From the NCBI RefSeq assembly GCF_007679495.1, contig NZ_VEGP01000059.1:1-37145 (forward strand): a DNA stretch of 37,145 nucleotides. The letters run 5' to 3'. This DNA is from Paenibacillus sp. 32O-W. GTDB taxonomy: Bacteria; Bacillota; Bacilli; Paenibacillales; NBRC-103111. This document shows, piece by piece, positions 5,975-14,111 of this stretch. Under the pieces are notes generated by a model. It did no database searches. It was not told the DNA's origin and saw only the letters and a list, made by a program, of their open reading frames with translations. The translations under genes were made by a program, and so were the position numbers. Position 1 is the first letter of the stretch. Each line of letters starts with the position of its first letter.

Positions 5975-8665
5975 ATGGACGAGGAACAACAAAAGAGAAG
6001 CGTTATGGTTGACATATATGGTACCAACTATAAATTAATGGGCAGCACCAGTCCGCATTATATTAAGGCAGTGGCCGCTCATGTGAATGAGCAGATGCAC
6101 AGCATATCCCGGCTGAATTCCCGGCTGGATTCCATGAAAATAGCCGTGCTCGCCGCAGTGAATATGGCGGATGAATATTTCAAAATGAAATCCGATGCCG
6201 AGCATCTGAGCGGAATAGAAGCCAAATATGAGGAGCAGCTCGAGGAAGTGCGGAAGCTGACCGAATTGGCCGACAAGCTCAAGGTTGAGGTCGGACAATG
6301 GCGGGAACGGGAGGCGGAATGGAAAGGAACCCGGAACCGGCTGGAGGCTGCCGTCGCCAAGCTGGAGAGTGAGCTCAGGGAGGCGGAGGAGAGCGGCCAG
6401 ATTCAGCGTGCGCGTCTGGAAGAGCTGGAGACGGAGCAGAATCGGCTCTATTCTGTGCTGAATGCGACAGAGGAGGCGGCAGAGGGCTACAGGGAACGGA
6501 TCAGCTCGCTGGAGGCAGACTGCCGGCAGCTGCAAACGGCATTGGACGAGGCCGCAGGGGCGGAAGCAGACATGAAGGAGAAGCTTGCTGCCGTCCAGGA
6601 GCATTCCGCCCGGCTGGAGACGGCTTTGGCTGAATCGCAGGAAGCCGGAAGGCGGCAGGCGGCCCGTGTCGAAGAGCTGACACAGGAAGTGGACAAGCTC
6701 CAACGCGGTCATGAAGAGCATGGCAAGCTTGAAGCTGCATGGGCCGAGGAGCGCAAAGAATGGGAGGGCCGGGTCGAGAAGCTGAAAGGCGATCTGCAGC
6801 TTGCCGAGGAGAATGCTCAGAGCCAGACGGACTGGATCGCTCTTCTCGAATCCGAAAGGATGCAGCTTGAGACCTCCTTCCAGCAGGCGAAGCAGGCTGA
6901 GCATAGCTTGAAGGAGCAGGCTGCGGCGAAGGATGAGGAAATCCTCCGTCTGGAAGGCGAGCTCCGGCAAGCGAAAGAATCCGCGCTCAGCCAGCAGGAA
7001 GAGGCGGCCGTGATGAAAGCTACCATCGAAGAGCTGCAGGCCTCCGTCCGCCAGTCGAAGGAAGCCGAGCAGGGCCAGGCCGGCTTAATAGAAGAGCTCC
7101 GTGCAGAATTAGAGAATCTGCGTCAAGAGGAAGCCGCTTGGAAAACTCAGCAGACCGGCTGGCAGGAAGAGAAAGAACGCCTGGAGAAGGAAAAGCTTCA
7201 GTTGGAGACGGAGCTGAAGGAAGCGAGCGAGTTAAAGAAACTGCAGCATAGCCGAATTACTTCTTTAACCTCGGAGAAAGACAAGCTGCAGGCTTCTCTC
7301 AACACTGCAGCAATTAACGAAAAGACCCGGCAGGAGCAAATTGCTGCTTTGCAATCGAAGATAGAGAGCCTTAGTAAGGAAATGGGCGAGTTACAAAATA
7401 CGGCTCAAGCCGCTAAGGCTGCCGAACAGAAGACCCTCGAGCGTGCAGCTTCATTGGAGGAAAACATTCGCGCTCTCGAAACGGAGCTTCTCGAGGCGAT
7501 GACGTCCGGTCAAGAAGAGAAGGAGCGTGCGGCATCGCTGGAGGAGAAGCTTCGCACACTGGAGTCGGAGCTTGCCGAGTTGAAGAGAACCAGCAAGGAG
7601 GAGAAGGATCAAGCCGCCTCCTTGAAGGAGCGAGTTCACGTATTGGAGTCCGAACTGCTCGAGGCGAAGAAATCGGGCCGGGAAGAGCAGGAGCGTGCAG
7701 CTTCATTGGAGGAAAACATTCGCGTTCTCGAAACGGAGCTTCTCGAGGCGATGACGTCCGGTCAAGAAGAGAAGGAACGTGCGGCATCGCTGGAGGAGAA
7801 GCTTCGCACACTGGAGTCGGAGCTTGCCGAGTTGAGGAGAACCAGCAAGGAGGAGAAGGATCAAGCCGCCTCCTTGAAGGATCAAGTTCGCGTATTGGAG
7901 TCCGAGCTGCTCGAGGCGAAGAAATCGGGCCGGGAAGAGCAGGAACGGACCGCTTCGTTGGAAGAAAGCATCCATGCCCTGGAAGCAGAGCTTCTGGAGG
8001 TGAAGGCAACGAGCAAAGAGGAGAGGGAACGTTCTGTCTCCCTGGAAGAAACTATCCGGCTGCTGCATAACGATCTGGAAGCATCCCATAGAGAGCGGCA
8101 GCTGCGGGATCAGCAACTGGAGGAGCTCAATCGCGAACTGGAACGTCTGCGGCGTGAGGATCGGGAATGGAAAGCCCGCCAATCCGAATGGACGGAGGAG
8201 AAGGTCGCGATCGAGGATCGTCTGAGAAAGCAGCAGTCCGAGCTGGACAAGCTCCGCAGAATCGAGATGCAGGGCCGCAGTGAGGTTGCCGCCGCTCAGG
8301 AAGAGCTCGCCTCGATGAAGGAATTTTTCGAGGAATGGGAGCTGGAGCAGCAAGAACGTGAGGAAGAGAGGAAGCGGCTCCGTCAGGAGGTTGAGAGCCT
8401 CCGTAAGGAAATTAGCGCAGCAGCCGAGAAGGAAACGGGACAAGCCCTTCTGGCGGAAGAGCTCAGTCAGGAAAATAAACGTCAATTGCAGATCATTGAG
8501 CAATTAAACGAGCAATTGGCGAACGAGAGGGCTTTGCGCGAGAAAGAGCAGAATAAGGAACTGGAAGAAAAGTACCGGCTGCTCGAGATTGAATACGAGA
8601 AATTGAAGAAAGAATATAATGAATGGATCGAGCTGGTGATTGATGAAACCGGCCCGAAAGCCTAG
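5975..8665 (+). CDS. ZapA-domain protein fused to a very long coiled coil
   Basis: Residues 1 to about 85 match ZapA, the FtsZ-ring stabiliser (VDIYGTNYKL, then HVNEQM and AVLAAVNMADEYFKM). ZapA itself is only about 85-110 residues, but this protein continues to 896 as an almost uninterrupted charged coiled coil rich in Glu, Lys, Leu and Ala. Residues 489-712 are eight tandem 28-residue units. There is no signal peptide or membrane segment, so it should be cytoplasmic. GGGAGGAGGAG lies just before the ATG. The position before cvpA and mutS2 matches the Bacillus zapA locus. It may therefore replace or extend ZapA as a long Z-ring scaffold or spacer. The ZapA domain is clear; the role of the extension is inference. 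Confidence 0.85.
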   Translation: MDEEQQKRSVMVDIYGTNYKLMGSTSPHYIKAVAAHVNEQMHSISRLNSRLDSMKIAVLAAVNMADEYFKMKSDAEHLSGIEAKYEEQLEEVRKLTELADKLKVEVGQWREREAEWKGTRNRLEAAVAKLESELREAEESGQIQRARLEELETEQNRLYSVLNATEEAAEGYRERISSLEADCRQLQTALDEAAGAEADMKEKLAAVQEHSARLETALAESQEAGRRQAARVEELTQEVDKLQRGHEEHGKLEAAWAEERKEWEGRVEKLKGDLQLAEENAQSQTDWIALLESERMQLETSFQQAKQAEHSLKEQAAAKDEEILRLEGELRQAKESALSQQEEAAVMKATIEELQASVRQSKEAEQGQAGLIEELRAELENLRQEEAAWKTQQTGWQEEKERLEKEKLQLETELKEASELKKLQHSRITSLTSEKDKLQASLNTAAINEKTRQEQIAALQSKIESLSKEMGELQNTAQAAKAAEQKTLERAASLEENIRALETELLEAMTSGQEEKERAASLEEKLRTLESELAELKRTSKEEKDQAASLKERVHVLESELLEAKKSGREEQERAASLEENIRVLETELLEAMTSGQEEKERAASLEEKLRTLESELAELRRTSKEEKDQAASLKDQVRVLESELLEAKKSGREEQERTASLEESIHALEAELLEVKATSKEERERSVSLEETIRLLHNDLEASHRERQLRDQQLEELNRELERLRREDREWKARQSEWTEEKVAIEDRLRKQQSELDKLRRIEMQGRSEVAAAQEELASMKEFFEEWELEQQEREEERKRLRQEVESLRKEISAAAEKETGQALLAEELSQENKRQLQIIEQLNEQLANERALREKEQNKELEEKYRLLEIEYEKLKKEYNEWIELVIDETGPKA
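7439..8110 (+). repeat. Eight tandem 84-bp units (28 residues, four heptads), with a 252-bp near-identical duplication
   Basis: The encoded units begin ERAASLEE, ERAASLEE, DQAASLKE, then the same trio again, then ERTASLEE and ERSVSLEE. The block 7441-7692 recurs at 7693-7944 with fewer than ten base differences by eye, which indicates a recent duplication of three units. Each unit is exactly four heptads, so copy-number change keeps both reading frame and coiled-coil register. Confidence 0.9.
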
Positions 8666-8676
8666 CGTGCGGACCG

Positions 8677-9231
8677 ATGATGAATATTATCGATTTGATA
8701 GCTGCCGTCACGGTGATCGCCTCCTTCGCGGCCGGTTTCCGCAAAGGGTTGATCAGCCAGTTGGTTTCGGTCCTTGGCTTGGTGGCCGCCTTGCTGGCGG
8801 CCTTTTTCCTTTATGACAAGGTGGCCGCTTATCTGGCAGAGTGGATCCCCCTCAAGACGTTTACCTCTAATTCCAACTATGAATTTTTGATAAGCCATTA
8901 TCGGCTTGAAACTTATATTTACAACGCGATAGCTTTTGCCGCTGTATTTCTGATCGTCAAAATCGCCTGGTCGTTCCTGGGGAGGGTGCTTCATGTAGTG
9001 GCGAAGGTACCGGGACTCAACGGGTTGAACCGATGGTTGGGGGCGATCTTAGGTATGCTGGAGGCCACCCTAATTCTGACTTTGATGGTGTATGTTCTTA
9101 TGGCCATCCCTTCGGATTCTCTACAGCGGGTGTTGGGGGAGTCGAGGGCCGTTCCTTATCTTATTCTTTGGCCTCCCATAGTTTTGGAGAAGCTCCCGGA
9201 GTTCTTATCATTTACGCCTGAAAATGCTTAG
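8677..9231 (+). CDS. cvpA: CvpA-family membrane protein
   Basis: The 184-residue product has four hydrophobic segments (about 5-20, 25-50, 85-110 and 120-150) and the CvpA N-terminal pattern IDLIAAVTVIASFAAGFRKGLISQ. The family was named for colicin V production. Its B. subtilis member (YshB) sits between zapA and mutS2 and has no settled biochemical role. The gene begins 11 bases after the ZapA-like gene and is probably translated in the same transcript. ATG 8677 and ATG 8680 are both possible starts, and the ribosome binding site is weak. The hairpin GCCTCT/AGAGGC (9237-9262) after the stop has no U-tract. Confidence 0.85.
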   Translation: MMNIIDLIAAVTVIASFAAGFRKGLISQLVSVLGLVAALLAAFFLYDKVAAYLAEWIPLKTFTSNSNYEFLISHYRLETYIYNAIAFAAVFLIVKIAWSFLGRVLHVVAKVPGLNGLNRWLGAILGMLEATLILTLMVYVLMAIPSDSLQRVLGESRAVPYLILWPPIVLEKLPEFLSFTPENA

Positions 9232-9440
9232 TATACGCCTCTCGAATAGTCTTTCTAGAGGCACAAATGAGCGATAGCTTGATGCGGACCAGTGCTCACT
9301 TGAGGATTGATTCCTTGCCCGCTTTCCCGGATTGCGATAGAGCTGGCCAACCGCCTTAGTTCTCGCCTTTTTGTAGAAAAAAATCGTACAGATGGACACA
9401 CAGGTTTACCTTTATATTGCAGCTAGCGCTGAGCAAATAA

Positions 9441-9468
9441 AAAACCGGGGAACACCGCCCCGGTTTTA
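9441..9468. terminator. Bidirectional terminator between convergent genes
   Basis: ACCGGGG (9444-9450) pairs with CCCCGGT (9458-9464), flanked by A-runs on the left and TTTT on the right. It can therefore end both cvpA-direction and minus-strand transcripts. Confidence 0.8.
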
Positions 9469-9473
9469 ATTAA

Positions 9474-9493
9474 GCACATGTAACAACATGTGC
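9474..9493. terminator. Second hairpin next to the convergent terminator
   Basis: GCACATG (9474-9480) pairs with CATGTGC (9487-9493). CTTTTCT follows on the plus strand, while the minus-strand side has only a short mixed A/T run. It may assist termination of the minus-strand cupredoxin gene. Confidence 0.4.
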
Positions 9494-9509
9494 CTTTTCT
9501 GTCTATGGA

Positions 9510-9887
9510 TTACTCCTCAACAATCAGCTTGGACTTCATTGTCGCGTGTCCTTGCCCGCAAGGAATGTTACAGATAATGTCATAAGTGCCGGCTCTGTCT
9601 GCCTTGAAATAATCAGTGGTATTACTGTTGTCCAGCTTGATTTTCGCACCTTTGATTTCAACTCCGTGGATACCTTCTTGATTATCGAGGACAATTTTGA
9701 GAGTGTCGCCTTTTTTCACTTTATACTCGGATTGATCAAATTGGAAATTGGTTGCGACTAATTTAAGCTCGGTAGCATTCGCTTTATCCTCTTCGCTAAT
9801 TTTGCTTCCGCCCCCGTCTCCTCCTCCGCAAGCGGCAAGAACGGAAATCATGGCCACGGCCATCAGTAATCCCATTATTTTTTTCAT
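9510..9887 (-). CDS. Lipoprotein with CuA-type cupredoxin domain
   Basis: The 125-residue product has a lipoprotein signal (LAAC, lipidated Cys20) and a Gly/Ser linker. A cupredoxin domain resembling the C-terminal part of cytochrome c oxidase subunit II follows. The copper ligands His74, Cys106, Cys110, His114 and Met117 are present in the spacing CxxxCxxxHxxM. It would sit on the outer membrane face and bind copper, possibly as a binuclear CuA centre. Unlike subunit II it has no membrane hairpin and no oxidase genes nearby, so electron transfer or copper delivery are both possible. GGGAGGG lies seven bases before the ATG. It lies between cvpA and mutS2 on the opposite strand. Confidence 0.82.
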   Translation of the reverse strand: MKKIMGLLMAVAMISVLAACGGGDGGGSKISEEDKANATELKLVATNFQFDQSEYKVKKGDTLKIVLDNQEGIHGVEIKGAKIKLDNSNTTDYFKADRAGTYDIICNIPCGQGHATMKSKLIVEE

Positions 9888-9998
9888 CGGGTTTCCCTCC
9901 CATAAATGTTTCTGTTACAACACTAATCATACCTCCGGGAGGAAAATTTTTCAGTGACAAATCGGTGAAGCCTTTGTGACAAAACTGGCACAAATACC

Positions 9999-10032
9999 AA
10001 GTGATCCGCGGGAGAGAACCCTCGGACCACTT
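9999..10032 (-). terminator. Possible weak terminator after the YvlD-like gene
   Basis: AAGTG-TCCG-GGG on one arm (from 9999) pairs with CCC-CGGA-CACTT (to 10032). This is a long imperfect stem just past the minus-strand stop at 10053. The following minus-strand sequence has few consecutive U, so termination may be weak. Confidence 0.4.
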
Positions 10033-10052
10033 GTGAAGTACTTGCTATAAGG

Positions 10053-10415
10053 TTAGGAGCGCGCCCGGCCTCCCCTGTCGAATGGAGTGGCAATCGGAAT
10101 GAACAGGTCGATAATTCCGATAACCAAAGCAGCAAGAATGGCGCCAAGAATTGTTACGGATACGCCCCCGACCACAAATTGAGCCAGCCAAATAATCAAT
10201 GCACTGACAAGAAATCCGACAATTCCCCGCCCGAATGGGGTAATTCGTTTGCCGAAAATTCCTTCGATAATCCAACCGGCAAGGGCGATGACTAGGGCCA
10301 GGAAAAAAGCGCTCCAAAAGCCGCCAACCGCAAAATTGGGAACGATCCATCCGACAACCATCAATACGAGTGCCGAAACGACAAAACGGATCAAATGGGC
10401 AAAAAAGCTTCTCAT
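10053..10415 (-). CDS. YvlD-like small four-helix membrane protein (phage holin superfamily IV)
   Basis: The 120-residue product is almost entirely hydrophobic, with four predicted helices (about 7-27, 33-52, 63-80 and 82-108) separated by short Gly- and Arg-containing turns. This pattern fits the YvlD/DUF360 family, sometimes labelled phage holin family 4. The holin name is historical: members are chromosomal and in B. subtilis yvlD belongs to an envelope-stress operon. An ideal AAAGGAGG lies upstream of the ATG. It may share a transcript with the lipoprotein gene 165 bases downstream. Function is unknown. Confidence 0.75.
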   Translation of the reverse strand: MRSFFAHLIRFVVSALVLMVVGWIVPNFAVGGFWSAFFLALVIALAGWIIEGIFGKRITPFGRGIVGFLVSALIIWLAQFVVGGVSVTILGAILAALVIGIIDLFIPIATPFDRGGRARS

Positions 10416-10571
10416 AAGCTTAACCTCCTTTATTCAACATATGGTTCCTCAAGAGCTGGGATGTAGGCAGGAAATGTCGAATTCACTAATTAGTGTTCCG
10501 CTTTTTTGATAAACTATCATAGGGATTGCCTCCCTAATACCGGAAAGATTATGTATAAACGTTTTGCTTAA

Positions 10572-10600
10572 TGGCTAATCGTTTTTGGATTCGCTATAAT
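10572..10600 (+). promoter_or_regulatory. Probable mutS2 promoter
   Basis: A perfect TATAAT (10595-10600) has TGGCTA 17 bases upstream as a poor -35 box. Transcription would start near 10607, leaving a short leader before the mutS2 start. Confidence 0.5.
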
Positions 10601-10633
10601 AAAGGATAATAATCGGGGAAGAGGGTTTCACGA

Positions 10634-13003
10634 TTGAATGATAAAATTCTTCAGACACTTGAATATTATAAAATCATCGGTCGCCTGGTCGGATTTGCTT
10701 CCACCTCGCTGGGAAAGAGAAGGGCTGAGGAGCTGCGGCCAAGCGGAACTCTGGGTGAAGTGAAAACCAGGCTTCAGGCCACCGACGAAGCCGTGAAGGT
10801 GGAGAGGTTGAAGGGTCCTGCTCCATTCGGCGGGATCCGCGATGTGAAAGAGGCAGTGAAGCGGGCGGTTATCGGAGGCGTGCTAAACCCGGCCGAGCTG
10901 TTGGACACCGCCAATACATTAAGCGGAGGACGAAGGCTTCAGCGTTTCATTCTGACGGTTCATGAGGATGAACCGATCCCGCTGCTTGCTGCCGCCGCAG
11001 ATAGGTTTATCGAGAATCGGGCGCTGGAGCAAAGCATAATGTCCTGCATCAACGAACATTCCGAAGTGATGGATTCGGCCAGTCCGGAGCTGTACCGCAT
11101 CCGGCAGGAGCTGCGAACGGGGGAAGCACGGGTCAGGGAACGGCTGGAGCAAATCATTCGGACTCCATCCACCCAGAAGATGCTGCAGGACCCTATCATC
11201 ACCATTCGCAATGATCGTTATGTCATTCCGGTCAAGCAGGAATACCGCAACCATTTTGGCGGGATGATTCATGATCAGTCGGCCTCGGGAGCAACCTTGT
11301 TCATCGAACCGGAATCGATTGTCCAGATGAACAACCGGCTAACCGAGTTGAAGCTGAAGGAAGAGCGCGAGATCGAAATCATTCTGCGCAGACTTTCTGC
11401 CGAGGTGGCCGAATTTGCGGATGAGCTGCTGGACAACCTGGAGGCTCTGGCCGAGCTTGACTTTATCTTTGCCAAGGCAGGTCTTGCCAGGGAGATGAAG
11501 GCTTCACTGCCTCTGATGAACGATAGGGGCTTCCTCAAGCTGAAGAAGGGAAGACATCCCTTGATTGACAGGGATGCGGTTGTGCCTCTCGATGTGGAGC
11601 TCGGCAATCATTATACTTCCGTTATCATTACGGGTCCGAACACCGGAGGGAAGACCGTCACGTTAAAAACCATCGGCCTTCTAAGCCTGATGGCCATGTC
11701 AGGATTGTTCGTTCCGGCGGAGGACAGCAGCCAGCTATGTGTCTTCGATGCCATCTATGCGGACATTGGCGATGAGCAAAGCATTGAGCAGAGCTTAAGT
11801 ACGTTCTCCAGCCATATGACGAATATCATCAGCATACTGCGGGATATGACTCCCAAGAGTCTGGTGCTGCTCGATGAGGTCGGGGCGGGAACCGATCCTG
11901 CGGAAGGTTCGGCACTGGCCATAGCCATTCTGGAGCACATTCATGCGATGGGCTGCCGGATGGTGGCGACGACCCACTACAGCGAGCTGAAGGCTTATGC
12001 TTACGAGCGTAAAGGAATTATTAATGCCAGCATGGAATTCGACATTCAGACGCTTAGTCCGACTTACCGGCTGCTCGTTGGAGTTCCGGGACGAAGCAAT
12101 GCCTTCGCCATTGCGTCGAGGCTGGGTTTGAGCAAGGCAATTATCGATCACGCGCGTGCTCAGGTCAACGAAGAGGATCAGCGGGTCGAATCGATGATCG
12201 CGACACTGGAGGAGAACCGGCTGACGGCGGAAGCCGAGAGAAGAAGCGCAGAGCAGCTTCACGAGGAAGTGTCTGCCCTCCGCAAGGAGCTTGAGGAGCA
12301 GCGCAGCCGCTTCGAGGAGCAGAGAGCCCGCCTGCTGGCCAGAGCGGAACAGGAGGCGGCCGAGGCCGTTCACAAGGCCCGGAAGGAAGCCGAGGAAATT
12401 ATAGCCGACCTGCGCAGGATGGCTATGGAGGAACGGTCTGCGGTCAAGGAACATAAGTTAATTGAAGCGAAGAAGCGGCTGGAGGAAGCCGCCCCCCGAT
12501 TGAATGAGAAAGGGCATCGAATCGTTGCTTCAAAGGGGACATCCTCCAGGCCGATAGAGGCCGGGGACGAGGTTCTCGTCCACAGCTTCGGCCAGAAGGG
12601 GCACGTTGTCGAGCTGAACGGAGACAGCGAAGTGACCGTCCAGTTGGGCATCATGAAAATGAAAGTGGCCAGATCGGACGTCGAGCTGGTTTCCTCTTCA
12701 GCAACGAAAAAGCCTCAGCAGACAGTGGTAACGGGAGTTAAACGGACCCGTGATGATAATGCCCGGATCGAGCTGGATCTGCGCGGTAACAATATCGAGG
12801 ATTCGATTATTGAAGTGGACCGCTTCCTGGATGAATCTTATCTCGCCAATTTCACCCAAGTTTACCTTATCCATGGCAAAGGAACCGGTGCATTGCGAGC
12901 CGGAATTCAGGAATTTCTGCGAAAGCACCGGCTGGTCAAAAGCTACCGCCTTGGAAACTACGGGGAAGGCGGAAGCGGGGTAACTGTGGTGGAATTGAAA
13001 TAA
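10634..13003 (+). CDS. mutS2: MutS2 ATPase with Smr domain
   Basis: MutS2 is a 789-residue DNA/ribosome-associated ATPase. It lacks the mismatch-recognition domain of MutS, and in B. subtilis it acts on collided ribosomes and influences recombination. Visible are the core helices, Walker A GPNTGGKT (334-341), Walker B LVLLDEVGAGTD (Asp414), a long coiled-coil arm (about 515-640) and a C-terminal Smr domain with LDLRG (Asp715) and HGKGTGALR. The start is TTG at 10634, giving the family N-terminus NDKILQTLEYYKI, with GGGGAAGAGGG upstream. The nearby ATG at 10639 is out of frame. In Bacillus polX usually sits between cvpA and mutS2; here it is absent and two minus-strand genes occupy the site. 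Confidence 0.96.
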   Translation: MNDKILQTLEYYKIIGRLVGFASTSLGKRRAEELRPSGTLGEVKTRLQATDEAVKVERLKGPAPFGGIRDVKEAVKRAVIGGVLNPAELLDTANTLSGGRRLQRFILTVHEDEPIPLLAAAADRFIENRALEQSIMSCINEHSEVMDSASPELYRIRQELRTGEARVRERLEQIIRTPSTQKMLQDPIITIRNDRYVIPVKQEYRNHFGGMIHDQSASGATLFIEPESIVQMNNRLTELKLKEEREIEIILRRLSAEVAEFADELLDNLEALAELDFIFAKAGLAREMKASLPLMNDRGFLKLKKGRHPLIDRDAVVPLDVELGNHYTSVIITGPNTGGKTVTLKTIGLLSLMAMSGLFVPAEDSSQLCVFDAIYADIGDEQSIEQSLSTFSSHMTNIISILRDMTPKSLVLLDEVGAGTDPAEGSALAIAILEHIHAMGCRMVATTHYSELKAYAYERKGIINASMEFDIQTLSPTYRLLVGVPGRSNAFAIASRLGLSKAIIDHARAQVNEEDQRVESMIATLEENRLTAEAERRSAEQLHEEVSALRKELEEQRSRFEEQRARLLARAEQEAAEAVHKARKEAEEIIADLRRMAMEERSAVKEHKLIEAKKRLEEAAPRLNEKGHRIVASKGTSSRPIEAGDEVLVHSFGQKGHVVELNGDSEVTVQLGIMKMKVARSDVELVSSSATKKPQQTVVTGVKRTRDDNARIELDLRGNNIEDSIIEVDRFLDESYLANFTQVYLIHGKGTGALRAGIQEFLRKHRLVKSYRLGNYGEGGSGVTVVELK

Positions 13004-13030
13004 TATAAGCTAAAAATTTTTCGCCGAATT

Positions 13031-13056
13031 TGAAACTATCGATTTCTTTACACGTA
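13031..13056 (+). promoter_or_regulatory. SigmaW-type ECF promoter of pspA
   Basis: TGAAAC (13031-13036), 16 bases, then CGTA (13053-13056) is an exact match to the B. subtilis sigmaW consensus and spacing. B. subtilis pspA is a known sigmaW target. Regulation of the present gene is inferred from this match. Confidence 0.8.
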
Positions 13057-13115
13057 TGAAGTAGTAATGAAACGATAAACTAAAAACTTTTTAATAATAA
13101 GGGGAGGAACTAAAC

Positions 13116-13790
13116 ATGGGAATTTTCAAGCGTCTCCGTGATCTGACTGTCGCATCTATTAATGATTTGCTTGACCGTGCGGAAGATCCTGTCAAGATGT
13201 TAAACCAATTTTTGCGGGATATGGAACAGGATATCATTGAAGCCGAAGCTGCCGTCGCCAAGCAAATTGCCGTAGAGAAGAAGTTCAAGATGCAGTACGA
13301 AGAGGCCGAAGAACTGGTCAGCAAGCGGGAAGCCCAAGCCTTGAAGGCATTGGAGCAAGGAAATGAAGATCTGGCCCGCCGGGCATTGCAGGATAAGAAA
13401 GATCATCAAACCCGTTTCGAGGAAATGCAAAAGCAGTATACGATTGCTAAAGAAAATGCGGACCGTCTGCGTGCTCAGTTGAATGAAATGAAGAACGAGT
13501 ACGGCAAAATGAAAAACAAGCGCGATCTGTTGATCGCCCGCGCGGAAGCTGCGAAGGCACAGAAATCGATCAACCGTGCCATGTCCGGATTTAATTCCGA
13601 CAGTGCTTCCAAAGGATTCGACCGCATGTCGGAAAAAGTGCTGCAAATGGAAGCGGAAGCTCAAGCAAGCCAATCGCTGCGCGATTCCAGCCGTTCTCTG
13701 GATGATGAACTGTCCAAGCTGGGCAGCAACGAGATTGAGGATGAGCTTGCCGCTCTGAAGGCTAAATTACAGGACAAGAAAGCGGAATAA
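13116..13790 (+). CDS. pspA: Phage shock protein A / IM30 family (ESCRT-III-like)
   Basis: PspA binds stressed inner membranes and oligomerises into scaffolds that maintain membrane integrity. The 224-residue product has the typical amphipathic N-terminus (MGIFKRLRDLTVASINDLLDR), then PVKMLNQFLRDME and a long helical hairpin (about 25-185), with a short C-terminal helix. Length is normal. GGGGAGG lies nine bases before the ATG. The promoter at 13031-13056 predicts induction by cell-envelope stress. The DUF350, mini-peptide and zinc-ribbon genes downstream, across a 320-base spacer with a terminator, may belong to the same response. Confidence 0.93.
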   Translation: MGIFKRLRDLTVASINDLLDRAEDPVKMLNQFLRDMEQDIIEAEAAVAKQIAVEKKFKMQYEEAEELVSKREAQALKALEQGNEDLARRALQDKKDHQTRFEEMQKQYTIAKENADRLRAQLNEMKNEYGKMKNKRDLLIARAEAAKAQKSINRAMSGFNSDSASKGFDRMSEKVLQMEAEAQASQSLRDSSRSLDDELSKLGSNEIEDELAALKAKLQDKKAE

Positions 13791-14111
13791 AACGATCATC
13801 CCCCGGAAACGGCCGCCCGAATGGTATGGACTTGAAATTCGGGCTGCTGATCCCATCTGGTGATGCAGGGCACGCTCGGGAGGAATACTCCGGCACCTTG
13901 GCCAATAGATACTGGCCGCAGCCGCAGCCGGCTAAAGGGTGTAAAATAGAGCTAAGCCACCAGGCTGTAAGCAAGCCGGTCAGTAAGAGTGCTGCAAATA
14001 CCGTCTTTGGGATAGGGTAGGGACATCATTGTTGGAAGGACTGGGGATTTAAGATCTCCAGTCTTTTCTACCGTTATTCATGAAGACTTGATGCCTGTAA
14101 GGGAGGATATT
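13791..14111 (+). other. Structured spacer between pspA and the DUF350 gene
   Basis: This 321-base stretch holds a perfect 8-bp hairpin, GCCCGAAT (13815-13822) with ATTCGGGC (13837-13844), and the terminator at 14039-14068. An open frame at 13826-14020 has no ribosome binding site and no recognisable product. I see no clear promoter after the terminator, so the DUF350 gene probably depends on read-through or an unrecognised start site. Confidence 0.5.
14039..14068 (+). terminator. Terminator upstream of the DUF350 gene
   Basis: GACTGGGGAT (14039-14048) pairs with ATCTCCAGTC (14054-14063), with one G-U pair, and CTTTTCT overlaps and follows. It could end most pspA transcripts and let a fraction continue. 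Confidence 0.65.

Noticed and set aside
7439-8110. Regular repeats suggesting a CRISPR array
   Set aside because: The repeats are coding, contiguous, 84 bp and in heptad register, with no spacers.
10053-10415. Holin-like protein as sign of a prophage
   Set aside because: No phage structural, lysis or integrase genes are nearby; YvlD-like proteins are normal chromosomal membrane proteins.
13068-13093. Second TGAAAC near pspA as another sigmaW promoter
   Set aside because: At the required 16-base spacing there is no CGTA, only an A/T-rich stretch.
13826-14020. 64-codon open frame between pspA and the DUF350 gene
   Set aside because: No ribosome binding site, start lies inside a perfect hairpin, and the product has no recognisable feature.
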